Assembly: GCA_965112735.1 (NCBI GenBank)
Contig: OZ218950.1
Location: 3,286,001 to 3,350,000, forward strand
Origin: Phaeosaccion multiseriatum
Taxonomy: Eukaryota; Ochrophyta, other classes
Direction: 5' to 3'
Length of the DNA: 64,000 nucleotides
Part shown: piece after piece, positions 10,813 to 21,203 of the stretch
Numbering within the stretch: position 1 is the first letter of the stretch
How the letters are laid out: each line of letters opens with the position of its first letter
Translations under genes and position numbers: made by a program
The notes under the pieces: model-generated
Databases searched by the model: none
What the model saw: the letters and a program-made list of their open reading frames with translations, nothing else
What the model was told of the DNA's origin: nothing

Positions 10813-11132
10813 TTGTTGTTGCTGCTATTGCTGTTGCTGGTCTTCCTGACGTGGGCTGTGCTTGAGACAAGTGCCGTGTTGGCGAGCACAAAGGAAAATA
10901 CCTTCTTTTGCCCCCGCACAAAGCGCTCTTCTTCCACAAGAGGAGACGTCGAGCACTGATGCAAGAGCTCACCATCCCCCATGCGGAGCCACTTCCCACC
11001 ACCGCACAGCAGGGCGGAGATGGCCAGAGATAGGAAGGAGGGGCAGGACAGAGAAGTCAAGAGATGCAAGAACAAGAACAGGGCCACCGAGTGGAAGACA
11101 ACAGACAATAGACAGTACGTAAGTATTCCCAT
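10343..11132 (-). CDS. Small two-exon membrane protein with polyvaline tract
   Basis: Complement join of 10343-10855 and 10902-11132; 247 residues. The 46-bp intron (GTATTT...CACAG) is short, but removing it keeps one frame throughout. The N-terminal region (residues 3-42) is hydrophobic enough for one or two membrane segments. A run of about 15 Val, encoded by (GTA)n and preceded by Ala and Thr runs, lies in the middle. A second hydrophobic stretch (YLLPAGPLLIMLWFGTCFLTCL) precedes a short polar C-terminus. I do not recognise a family. It starts only 118 bp downstream of the NTAN1 stop on the same strand, so its true 5-prime end might lie elsewhere. Confidence 0.5.
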
Positions 11133-11249
11133 GGGGTGGGCGGAACAGGCGCGGCGCGTCTCGTCAGAGAGTGTGTGACAGAAGGAGAGATGAGAGCAGG
11201 AGGAGCCCTACGAGGCTGGTCACATCCCGCCCTCCCTTCCCACCCCGGG

Positions 11250-12709
11250 TCAGCCCTGCTCGCCCACACCAGGACCAAATGCACAATACTACAAAGAAGG
11301 TTGACAGTCAGGCACCCTCTCCAAAACCGGCAGTCAAACAAATCGTCTCACCGCGTTGCAGGCCCTCCTTATCCAGGGGTCTATGGTAAAGGGCTGCACT
11401 TCGAGCATCATGCCGCTTCGGCCCCTCCTCCTTGACCCTGTCCTTGTCCTCCTCTTGCTGGCCGCGGTACTACTGCTGTTGCAATCCGCTCCTGAGCTAC
11501 AAGGCGAAGCAGAAGTAGACGTAGCCAAGGCCATCGTAACACTGGCACTCGCACCTTGCCGAGCGGGAGCTGCTGCGAGGCTAGGGTCAGCGTTAAGGCT
11601 GCTACAGAAGGCTCTTCTGCAGCCCTCCCGACGATTGCCGAGCAGTGCAGTCTCTCGCAGAAGGGCGCCAGGACCTCGCGCGTCTTCTTCAAAGTACGCC
11701 GGCAGGGGAACACCGCTGTCGAGGCATACGCTCACGCCTCTCTTCACCGGACATGCCACACCTCCTTGGGCACCTATTGCTGCCTGTGTCTCTGGTGCAG
11801 GCGTGCCATCGCCTTGAACCCTGCGAGTGGCATCTTCCTCGTCGCTCGAAGCCGCTGCTGCAGGGTGGGGAATGGTAGTAGAGTTGAGGGGGCCCATACA
11901 AGCCACGCACAGGTGGATTCGATGCCGCGAGATGTGAAGTCTACCCTCGGCGGGGGGAGGGGAGGGGAAGAGACGAGACATACGAAGGAATATTGCCGCG
12001 GAGGGGAGAGGGGTGCAGGGATATCAGCTTCAGCTTTAGTCACTTTCGGCCGTATGCCGATAAGTCCTCTTTCGGCCAAGCTCTTCCTTCACATTCTTAA
12101 AACGAAACAATCTCCCTACCTTGTGAGGAGCGACGCTCCAAGAACCAGGGCCGAGTCTTCCATGTAGCCGCCTACGATGAACGCTTCCACAACAGGAATG
12201 GGTGATGGCAGCACATCTGCGGTCCCTCCTCCCGCAGCTTCCCCACCATTGTCGACGGTGATTTCGTCCAGCCAAGTCTCCACGTCCCGGAGGCAGGTTG
12301 GGCTGTCTATGTGAGCCACGGCCGCCCTCCGCGTCGACGGGCAGCGCAGGACGAGGATGTGGCAGGTAGTGGCGCAGTCCGATCCTACTGCACCCACGAC
12401 ATCGGAGCTGAGTAGCATCACCTCGCCCTGTAGAGAGTAGGCGAGCCTATCCTTCCGCGCCTGCGTGCTAGACACTATCAGTGAAAAACGTGGTCTGTGC
12501 ACGAAGTAGCCCCCAGTAAGTAAGCTTACCTGTTCGTAGCCAATAACGACAGTCCGGTGAGAAGAAAACTTCTTCGCCCAAGCCTGTATGGCAGGTCTCG
12601 CTAGCACGGCGGAGTCATCGGCCGGCATCTCTTCAAACGCGCCCGGCGGCCAGTGACAGTCATAATCAAGGCCTTCCGGAGGCAGATCGCTGGGCACCAG
12701 CAAGACCAT
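11250..12709 (-). CDS. NTAN1: Protein N-terminal asparagine amidohydrolase (NTAN1-like)
   Basis: Complement join of 11250-11288, 11352-11940 and 12120-12709; 405 residues with GT-AG introns and matching phases. The diagnostic block VVGAVGSDCATTCHILVLR matches the NTAN1 region around the catalytic Cys (TTCH). It is followed by AHIDSP and by VEAFIVGGYMEDSALVLG, the counterpart of the family's LVGGF segment. The second exon opens RLHISRHRIHLCVACMG, matching the IHLVTLCVTEL strand of the animal enzyme, and later has MLEVQPFTIDPW. The family converts N-terminal Asn to Asp, feeding the Arg/N-degron pathway. Compared with the animal protein (310 residues) this one has longer low-complexity inserts in exon 2 and a very short last exon, whose end is the least certain part. 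The gene is divergent from the PPR-SMR gene, with 183 bp between start codons. Confidence 0.82.
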
Positions 12710-12892
12710 CGTCACGTAGGCAAAAGGACCATGAAAGGCAAAGAGCCAGTGTACATACAAGAAGGAGAGAGAGCGAAAGGAAAAAAAAGGAAAAAAGAAG
12801 AAAAAAAAAAAGAAGAAAAAGACTTTAGTTCCCGTGTTGTTATCCGACTTGGCGACTACCTTCTCTCCCCGTCTAGCCGCCAGACAGGCTAA
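12710..12892. promoter_or_regulatory. Short divergent promoter region
   Basis: The 183 bp between the NTAN1 start (minus) and the PPR-SMR start (plus) must hold both promoters and 5-prime ends. The visible content is a purine tract rich in A with interspersed G (about 12778-12823). No TATA box is recognised. Confidence 0.5.
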
Positions 12893-14472
12893 ATGATTGT
12901 ATCGGGGGCAGCGAGGGCTGCTGGGCGAGGTCTTCGCAAGGCCGGGACTGATACAGCTCCTTCTCTGCTCCGGGCTGGCTGCAGTAGCTGGAATGGGGCA
13001 AGCGACCAGGTGACAACAGTTCCTGTGGCTGCTTCTTCCCCAGCTCCGGCTCCGGCTGAGACAAGCGTGAATGGCAGTAGCACTGGCTGCAGCGACAATC
13101 CAAGGAGAATGGTCGCGGATTCGATACGAGCTCGACGAGACACACATCAGCAGCGGCTGCGGCGGCCACTTAGGAGCCGCCCCAGAGTAACTCCCAACAC
13201 ACTGAGCATGATTCAGTTGACGGAGCTGCAGCAGCAGCAAAGGCTTCAACGAGGATTGTCTCAAAGAGAGGAGCAGCCCAAACGTGTGAGATCAGCTGTC
13301 AGAGGTTTGATGGAGAGACGCAAGGCCAGAGACCAGGGTGTGGACTCCGTCACTGAGGCGAGCGCAGAGCGGAAGAGGGCCGCCACAAAACACATCAGAG
13401 CTTTAATTGACAGCAAGACATGGGCCGGGATTTTTTCTCTGTTCGCAGCTGCACGAACAGAAGGCATTCGCTTCGGCCCAGAGCAGTACGACCTCGCCAT
13501 TCAAGGCATCGCTGGCATCCATCAGTGGCTGCCCACCCTTCAGCTGCTCACAGAGATGCATGTGTACGGACTCCGACCAGAGGCCAAAACCGTCCGCCAG
13601 ACACTCTATTTGGTGTCTCTGGCCCTCAGGGTTGAGGAGGCGGCCGGCCTGCTCGAGGACATGACGAGGATATGGGACATTCAGTCCGACTGTCGGGACT
13701 GTAGCCGGGTCATGGGGGCGTGCAGCAAGGTGCGAAACTATGAGTTGATGATTGAGGTCTTTGTCGAGCATCTCTGCCGCTTTCATCAGTACGAGGAAAG
13801 ACAGAAGCAGCTTCGAAAGGACGAGCTTGACGAGCAGCAGGAGCAGCAGCAGGAGCAACGTGCAGGGCCGCCCCTGGTTGGAGACAGGGTTGACTCTGAC
13901 GCTAACGAAGCACTGGATCCCTTTGTCTACGGCAAGGTCCTGACTGCCTGTGCCAAGACGGGCAACTTTGAAATGGCGGTGAGTCTGCTAGACGGTATGC
14001 AGGCCAACGGAGTTAGTCCGACCAACTATCACTTCGGGCCTGCCATTGACGCGTGCGCAAGGGCCGGCCAATATGGCCACGCGATGCGGCTTCTTCGCTC
14101 CATGCCAAGCCTCGGGCTGAAGCCGTCGGAGGTCACCTTTGGGGCCGCCATCAATGCGTGTAGTCAGGAGGGGGAGTACGAGGCCGCCGTGCAGTTGATG
14201 GAGGACATGAAGACCATGGACGTACGGCCCACAGTCGTGCACTACACTACAGCCATGTTGGTCTGCGGAAACGCAGGGCAGGCGGAACTGGCCATTGGGC
14301 TATTGGAGAAGATGCAGGCGGAGGGCATTCAGCCCAACAACTTTACGTGGAGTACTGTCCTCAGCGCCTGCAGCAAGTTGAACCTCCATGACAGGGCAAT
14401 GGACGTGTGGAATGACTACAAGAAGAAGCGGGCCGAGCAGCGAGCAAGGTGGGCCGCGAGAGAGTCTACTGC

Positions 14473-14504
<32 letters not shown>

Positions 14505-15487
14505 ATGAAGCCACCGCAGCTCATGGCGAGGGTGCAGTGGAGAAAGCGGCAGCACAAACAGGGTCTGAGGTGGAGCCGCTGGAGCAGGAGATGGTACCCA
14601 ACGAGGTTTTGTATTGTGCGGCGATGAATGCGTGCGCTCATGTGGGCGACCCGGACGAAGCTTTGGCGCTGCTGGCAGAGATGAAGGACAACAAGGTCAC
14701 CCCGAATGTGCTCAACTACAATGCCGTGATGAACAGTCTCGCCAAGGCGGGGAGGGCCAAGGAAGCGGTGGCCCTCCTGCGCAAGATCCAAGCGGAGGCC
14801 GATGCAATGGACGCTGCCAGGGAGGAAGAGCACCGGCGTCAAAGGTGGGACAGGGAGCAACAGCAGCACCAGCAGCAGCAGCAAGAGAACGGCGGTGCGC
14901 AAGAACACAAGGAAAGAAGGAACAACGATCGGCGGCAAGGCAGGGTGACCCACCGTGGGCATGAGTGGCACAGCATTCGTCCTACTTCAGTGTCGTACAA
15001 TACGTGTGTTGATGGTGTGTTGAAAGAGGGTGACTTCGCTACAGCTTGCCTCCTGATGGCGGAGATGAAAGTCAATGGTTTGGGGCCGACGCAGGTCACG
15101 TACGGCAGCTTCATGACCGCCGCTGACCACGGAGCGGCGGACGACCGAATGGTGGACACGCTGTACGAACAAGCCGTTCTGGATGGCGTATGCTCCCATT
15201 GGAAGTATTGGGGCGAAGCGATCGACTTGCATGAGTGCGGCCTGAGCAGAGCCAAGGCGATCCTTCGCTACGTGCTGGTGAAGGAAGGCGTGCGCACCAA
15301 GGAGCTCGTGGTCATTACGGGGAGAGGCATCAATAGCGAAGGGCAGGAGCCCATCCTCAAGCCTGCGGTGATGGAGTATGTGCGGCAAGAACTGCGCTTG
15401 CCCGTGCAGGAGTCTTTGATCAATCCTGGGAGGATCATCATCGATTGTGAGGGGTTCGTTGGGATCCCGGATGGGGTAGGACGGTAG
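12893..15487 (+). CDS. PPR-SMR protein
   Basis: Single exon, 864 residues. The basic N-terminus (MIVSGAARAAGRGLRKAG) could be an organellar presequence; later ATGs are possible starts. From about residue 165 pentatricopeptide repeats of about 35 residues run in tandem, for example the repeat containing VYGKVLTACAKTGNFEMAVS and the next containing FGPAIDACARAGQYGHAMR. They are interrupted by Gln/Glu, Ala/Asp and Gln-rich low-complexity inserts. The last about 90 residues form a small MutS-related domain with the DLH motif (IDLHECGLSRAKAILRYVL) and the TGRG motif (VITGRGINSEG). PPR-SMR proteins bind organellar RNA or DNA and act in RNA cleavage, translation or signalling in chloroplasts and mitochondria. 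Which organelle is used here is not determined by sequence. Repeats and SMR residues are clear. Confidence 0.9.
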
Positions 15488-16291
15488 GACAGTGGAATAA
15501 GTCAGTCAGTTAAAACCGATAAAAGGCCGCCTCTGGCGTGCTCCAGACTCACAACAAAACGACCAAAGCGATTTGGGATTTGCTCGCTCTTTTCAAATGT
15601 TGTTGATTCAGTACTTTTCATTTTTTAGAGTGGCGAGGCCTACTCTCAGCCTATCTCGTTTTGTACGTTCGCTGAGCTGCACAACACAAACCCACAAGCC
15701 TCGGCATTGAGAAGGAAGAACAAGCTCCTTTCGGATAAACATTCCACTTCTCTCCGCGCGGCTGTTTGTTTGAGAACGCGCTTGCGCTATACCTCCTACC
15801 TACCTACTGAATTCTCACGACACACACACACATGCACCCCGATAACCTCTGTTATCCCCTCTCTCACGACCCCATCCATCACACACTACAAACTACAGGA
15901 AACACACCAATCTGTGTAATACGAAAAAGAACAATGAGTGAAAAATATGGAAACCGGGCATCGCAAGGCAAAAACGCCCCCCCGTTCGACTCATCCTGAT
16001 GCCCTACCAAGCCCCCCCCCCCCCCCCGCGCGCGCACCCCCCCCCCCCACTCTCTCCCTTCCCCCTTCCTCGCGCTTCTTTCCCGCCGCCTTTGTTACCA
16101 ATTTATAACCATCGCGTGCTACCACACGCCCCGCTGCTCCCGCTGCTGCTGAATTGTCGCCAACCCCAGCCAGCTCAGCCGTATAATGAAAGACTTGACC
16201 AATCACACAAGACGCCCCAAATGCGCGCGAGTGTAGTCAATCAGTCAGTCAGTCGCCGTTCTTGTAGAGTGGACTCCTCTCCTCTCTCCCT
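15488..16291. other. Convergent intergenic region
   Basis: This lies between the stop codons of the PPR-SMR gene (plus) and the GT2 gene (minus). It contains AT-richer 3-prime flank, a short CA repeat near 15820, and C-runs at about 16013-16050. No exon or RNA gene is seen. Confidence 0.6.
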
Positions 16292-19200
16292 CTAATAGTA
16301 CCCACGCATGATGGTGGGGTTGAGCAAAAATGGTCCGAGAATGTGCGAGCCTACGTACACGCCAATGGGCACGAAGACGCGAGGGTCCCATCCGACGTTG
16401 AAGAAGACAACGCAGGCGGCGAACCCTCCTCCCAGCAAGAACATGATGATGAACATTTGCCAGTAGCGCTGGAATGTTTGCCTCAGCTCCACGCCAAAGC
16501 TCTGAACATCGGCCTCCTTGACCGACGCTCCCCACTCAATCGTCATGTCGAAGAAATACCGGAAGCACACCACAGTCAAGTGCCAAAGCACGTGACTGAA
16601 GAACAGGAGCATGACGGGCGCGTTCTTGATCTGGTTGAAGAAGCAGTTGAAGATACCCTTCTTGCTCTCCTCTCCGGTACGGTAAGTAATCATGGCGGCA
16701 CCAAAGACGGACATGACTCCAAACACAAAACAAACCGTAATGAGGATATCGAAGGGGTTGACAATGAACTTGAGCGCGGCGGGGATGGCGATCCAGAAGA
16801 AGAGGTAGAGGATGATTCCGTAGATGGAGAAGGCCATGGCAATGTAGGTACTCAGGTAGGCAACCATGCGAATCTTGGCGGGCGCAGGCACGGTGCTGGC
16901 GGAGAGGTAGCTGCGGAACATCTTGGTGATGGGTCCTCCGCACGGCCAGTCCTTGAACTTGTTGAGCATGATCTCGCAGCTGCCGTAGGCGTACTTCTTG
17001 AGGCGAATCACCTCGTCCACAGCGGTCAGAGACACACCCTCCTGGAAACCGTCACCGGTGTAGCAGCAGTAGCGGCCAATGTAACCGTGAGTTTGCAGAC
17101 GGAGGGCCATGTCGAAGTCCTCGCTCACGTGCTTTTCTGACCAAAACTTCTTCTCAATGGAGCCGTCCTTAATGGCCACATCCTTGAGTGCCGACCATCG
17201 CAGGAACACATTGTGCCCCACCAGCGGGGCGGGATCTCCCGACGAGACAGCCATGGCGATACCGACGCCGTACACATCGTCGGTGAAACGGGCAATCATG
17301 TTCTCCCAGTAGTTGTCGTTGAGGCGCAGGGAAGTGGCCTTGCACTGCAGGAAGCCCACCTCCGGTGAGAAGTCAAACTCGCCCGTCACCTTGGCCAGAC
17401 AGTCCTCCGGCACACGCGTGTCCGAGTCCACGAGCAGGATGATAGCTCCCACGAGCACGTCTCCACCGCAGCGAGCCTCTCCATTGATCTCACTGTTGGC
17501 CATCTGTGGTTTGGTTGGTTGAGTGGTTGGTGTGGTTAGTTGGTTGGCGGTGGGAAGAGCCAGGGCAGTCGGCATGTGAAAATGGGCAGGGCGGGTACGT
17601 CGCCACCGAGGGAGGCAGGCACACACACTCCCTCTCTCTCTTGCACACAACATGCTACCACCGACTATCCTTGTCTATCTCACCTCGAGACCTTGCTCGG
17701 GGTCAACGGCCTTGCCCTCCTGGATGAGCTGCTCCACTCGGTTGCACATGGTAAGGCAGTAGTTCATGTTGGACGCCTTCTTGAACAGACCCGCTCGCTT
17801 TCGCTCAGAGGGGTGGGGCCGAGCGATGTAGCCGCATCCGTGTCTGAGCAAACGAGTGATCGAACAGGAGGGGGGGGGGGGGGAGGTCGTTTGTTTAGAG
17901 CCGGGCAAATGATAGGACAAGCAGCAGCTATTCGGGCTCATTTGAGGCACGTTGTCGGCAGAGGCGCACTGCGCACCTCCAATGCCAAAGACAGGGGCCG
18001 GGGCTCTCTTGTCGCCCCCTGTCCCTATCAACTCATCACCCTCCAACCCACCCATCCATAGCCTCCCCTCCCTCCCTCACCTCTTGTATGTGAAGATTCG
18101 CGAGTCCCTCTCCTTGGGGTCGATGACCGCGAGACCGTCGTCGCAAATCAAAATGTTGGCCTCTCCGCCCACTCGCTTGTAGTGCAGAATGGCAGACGTG
18201 AGCGACTGGATGGAGGGCAGGATGGTCTCGGATAGAGACTCCTTGTACACAGGCATCTGGATAGTGATGCGAGGCAGCTGCGCCGGCCGGGGCATGGGCA
18301 CGGAGCTAAAGTATTTTGAATTTTGCTGCATGTGCGCGATGGGTCCAAGGGCGTAAATGCACTGCGACACCAGGTAGTCAATGCTGAAAAGCATAAACAA
18401 GTAGGCGGCGGGGTAGTACGCCAGGGCGGCGCATCGCAGCCAGTAGCCGTCGTTGAGCGAGTCCCGAATGATGATGAAGGCCCTCCACCCAAGCGCGTAG
18501 CCAATGATGAGATGTGTGACAATCACAGTCATGTAGTTGATGTACGACTTGCCGCGAGCGTGGACAGGCGTCTCCTCCAGACCGTCCTCCACATCGATAT
18601 CCTTGGTCTCCTCCCCCCGCTCTGCCGCGAACTCCTTGCCGAGCTCCCCTAGTGCCTTGCTGCCAAAGCGGTTGTGGCCCGGGGTGGCGTGCCAGCCGGG
18701 TGGTGGGGACGGGGTGAGCATCTCGCCTCGCACATAGCCCTTGGGCTGCTGAGAGTTGGTCTTGTTGGGCATTCGCAGCGGGCTCACAATGTCGTTGCCG
18801 ACCTTGTCAATCAAGGTCACTTGGTCTTTCCTGGGAGGGGAGGAAAGAAGTGCGGTAGCAAATGTGTCAGGGCACAGCACGACATTGCACAAGAAGTGGG
18901 GTGGGAATGGCCAGCTTGGAAAACGTGTGGTCCACGGGCATTGGTGAGGTGGAAAGGGGCGTCTCAGCGCTAAAATTGTGGACGAGGGCACACGACAGGC
19001 ACAATGCATGCATTGCTAGCGAAGACAAGAAACACTCTCCCGGGATAGTAGGAGAGGAAAGCAAGACAGATGCCGACGAAAAGAAAGGCATAGACGATGC
19101 AATGATGTTTGCGGCCAACCGCGGAATTAGAGCGAGAAGAGGAGGCAGGCAGGTGAGGCCTGGGAACGAGAGATTCGAATGGTACCACCTCGCAACCATG

Positions 19201-19539
19201 CGTGGCAAGGCGCCAACTAAAAGTCTCCCCGACCCCGGCCCCCAAGTGCCCTCGCTCTTACCTATAGGCGTTGCTCGTGTCGTTGTTCGATGCGCTGGGA
19301 ACGGAGATTGGTGGCACCATCTCCTGTTCCCCTCCTCGGGATGTGCCTCGCCCGGCCGGGGCACCCGGCGCTTGTGGTGGCAGCTCTCCCGTTGATGATA
19401 GGTTTGATCTAGACGACTTCTTCTTCAGCTTCTTGCTGGACCTTGATGGGGGTGGGGGCAGCGCTGCATCTCCCCCCGCCGCTGCTTCCTCCACTACTGC
19501 TGCTGCCTTGGAAGCTCTATCTTTCTTGGACTTGCCCAT
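16292..19539 (-). CDS. Family 2 membrane glycosyltransferase (fungal GT2-like synthase)
   Basis: Complement join of 16292-17503, 17684-17843, 18081-18830 and 19262-19539; 799 residues, all GT-AG and in phase. The Lys/Ser/Pro-rich cytosolic N-terminus is followed by two membrane segments in exon 2. The GT-A domain then carries ITIQMPVYKESL, LICDDGL (about 325), LLVDSDTR (DxD, about 420-426), VSEDFDMALRLQ (catalytic ED, about 522-533) and EGVSLTAVDEVIRLKKYAYG (about 552-571). Several C-terminal membrane segments follow, as in processive synthases such as chitin, cellulose and hyaluronan synthases. The EDFDMALRLQ/EGVSLT/KYAYG block is closest to the fungal GT2 proteins implicated in hyphal surface polysaccharide. 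Where many processive enzymes have Q/RxxRW, this one reads RLKKY, so processivity and product are open. Probably in the plasma membrane or Golgi, using a UDP-sugar. Confidence 0.85.
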
Positions 19540-20419
19540 CCTGCCCCGTCTAATCTACCAAGCAGGTTGTGCTCCCTCTGGCCGCTGCCGGTGCCTGCCT
19601 CCCGGGAGGTTGTATATTCGGAAATAGGCTCAGCACGCAGTTCGCCTCAAAGTTTTGTTCTTCCTTTCCGGCTTCCGGCCGGAGGACCTCCTACTGCTGT
19701 CCACCCCTCCCCTTCCACGCCCCACCTCCTTCTTCTCTCCCCTCAATCCCCGGTCGCTCCTACTGTTGCTGCTGTACAGCGCCAGCCACTCGTCTCCTTT
19801 CTCTCCCACTCCTTTTCCCTGCTGACGACTGACTAACTTCTTCCGGCCCACGCTCTCTCTCTTCACGCCGGAACCGGGGACCGCAGCACAATCTACGGGA
19901 GCAACAAGTGCAAGACTACAAGACAATGAAGTGGCTTGTACAAGACAGAGTGGCCTTGACGCCCTATATTACACGGCAAAACAACTCTAGGAATTGAGCG
20001 AGGGACGCACACATCACGTTGGGCCAAAAAATAGCCCCCGGGGGGAAAACCGAAGCCAAACTGGACAGTAATCATGCGGTTATTTGGCGGTTTTTTTACG
20101 CTCGTTATTGTACCGACGAAACCGGCCGAAGTTGGATACAGTGTACTGTACGGCACTGTTGCCAGCGCCCGGGTATATAGGTCGCAGCAAAAGGGCAGGG
20201 TTGGGAGCTTCGGAGCTTACCCCCACCACCAGGTGCAGTCGAAGCCAAGCCCTCTGGGAAGATGGCCTCTCCCTGGGCCCCTCTCCCTCGGCCTCGAGCG
20301 CTCGAGCCTTCCAGCGAGGGTGAGAGGAGGTGCGATTTCAAGGGGAGCCTGCTCTGGAGCGATGGACGATCGAGCGAGCAGGTCAGCTCAGCACAATGTC
20401 CAATACCGGATCAATGCTG

Positions 20420-20450
<31 letters not shown>

Positions 20451-20608
20451 CCACGTACGCACGTACGCACACGTACGCACGCACACACAGAGTCGGCCGA
20501 ATAGAGCACCCAATACTTCTACTTTTAGCTGGCGTCCAGGCGTCCAACTTTTGAGTGTCGCGAAGCTTGTCGGGGGCCGAAGAGCAAAGGCGAGCAGGGA
20601 GGCCATTG
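19540..20608. other. Intergenic region with ACGC microsatellite
   Basis: This stretch covers the promoter side of the GT2 gene and the 3-prime side of the ankyrin gene. It contains a pyrimidine-rich segment (about 19560-19860), an AT-richer patch around 19960-20110, and an ACGC/ACGT tetranucleotide repeat at about 20425-20490. Open frames here lack splice support or recognisable motifs. Confidence 0.5.
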
Positions 20609-20760
20609 TCGACCCCTGACACGCTATCCGCTATCCCCTATCCGCTATCGCCGGCGCCCGCCGGCTTTGGGGGGGGGGGTTGTGGGGGCGTGCTATCCGC
20701 TGTCGCCGGCGCCAGCCGGCGCGCTATCGAGAAAGTGGGCGATAGCGTGTCAGGGGTCGA
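20609..20760. mobile_element. Mutator-like miniature inverted-repeat element
   Basis: The 152-bp unit has perfect 20-bp terminal inverted repeats (TCGACCCCTGACACGCTATC at 20609-20628 and its reverse complement at 20741-20760). It is flanked by AGGCCATTG (20600-20608) and AGGCCATGG (20761-20769), a 9-bp direct repeat with one mismatch. Nine-base target-site duplications are typical of Mutator-like elements. The interior has further CGCTATCCGC and GCCGGCGCC repeats and a G-run. No coding capacity. Confidence 0.78.
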
Positions 20761-20795
20761 AGGCCATGGAGCAGTGGAAGCTGTGGGCACGTGCA

Positions 20796-21045
20796 TCACT
20801 GGCGCTTTCCGCGCCTCGCCCCGGCCCCTCCTCCTCTTCTGTCAGCGCCCCGCCCGCCCCCACGCCTCCGCTCTTTCCCGCCGCCTCTGGTTCTCTGCCT
20901 CCGCCCCTCCCCACGGTCCCCCTCCTTCTCCTCATCGGTGGCACTGCCGTCGGAGAAGTCGTCGTCCTCCACGTCAGTGAGGGCGTTGCGGAGGAACTTT
21001 CTCTTCAGGAGCAGAAGAAGATTGTTCGGCGCGCCGTGATTGGAG
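20796..21045 (-). CDS. Possible extra C-terminal exon of the ankyrin gene
   Basis: A minus-strand frame ending with TGA at 20796-20798 reads KRKFLRNALTDVEDDDFSDG and then an acidic-to-Arg/Gly-rich tail, which looks more protein-like than its surroundings. It could be joined to the upstream ankyrin exons if the donor in AATGTGGGTAAC near 21211 is used instead of the TGA at 21204. I could not find a convincing acceptor, so this remains tentative. Confidence 0.25.
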
Positions 21046-21203
21046 GGAGAGGAGGAGGGGGGGGTGGGGATGAGACGATAGGTTAAACGCCACGGGGTCA
21101 GACGACCTCATCGTCACGAGGGGCAGTCAACTCAGGCGGCGCGCTCCCTCTGAACGCTCACAGCAGCAATGCAGTAGTTACACGAGGGGGCCAGAGGGCA
21201 GTT

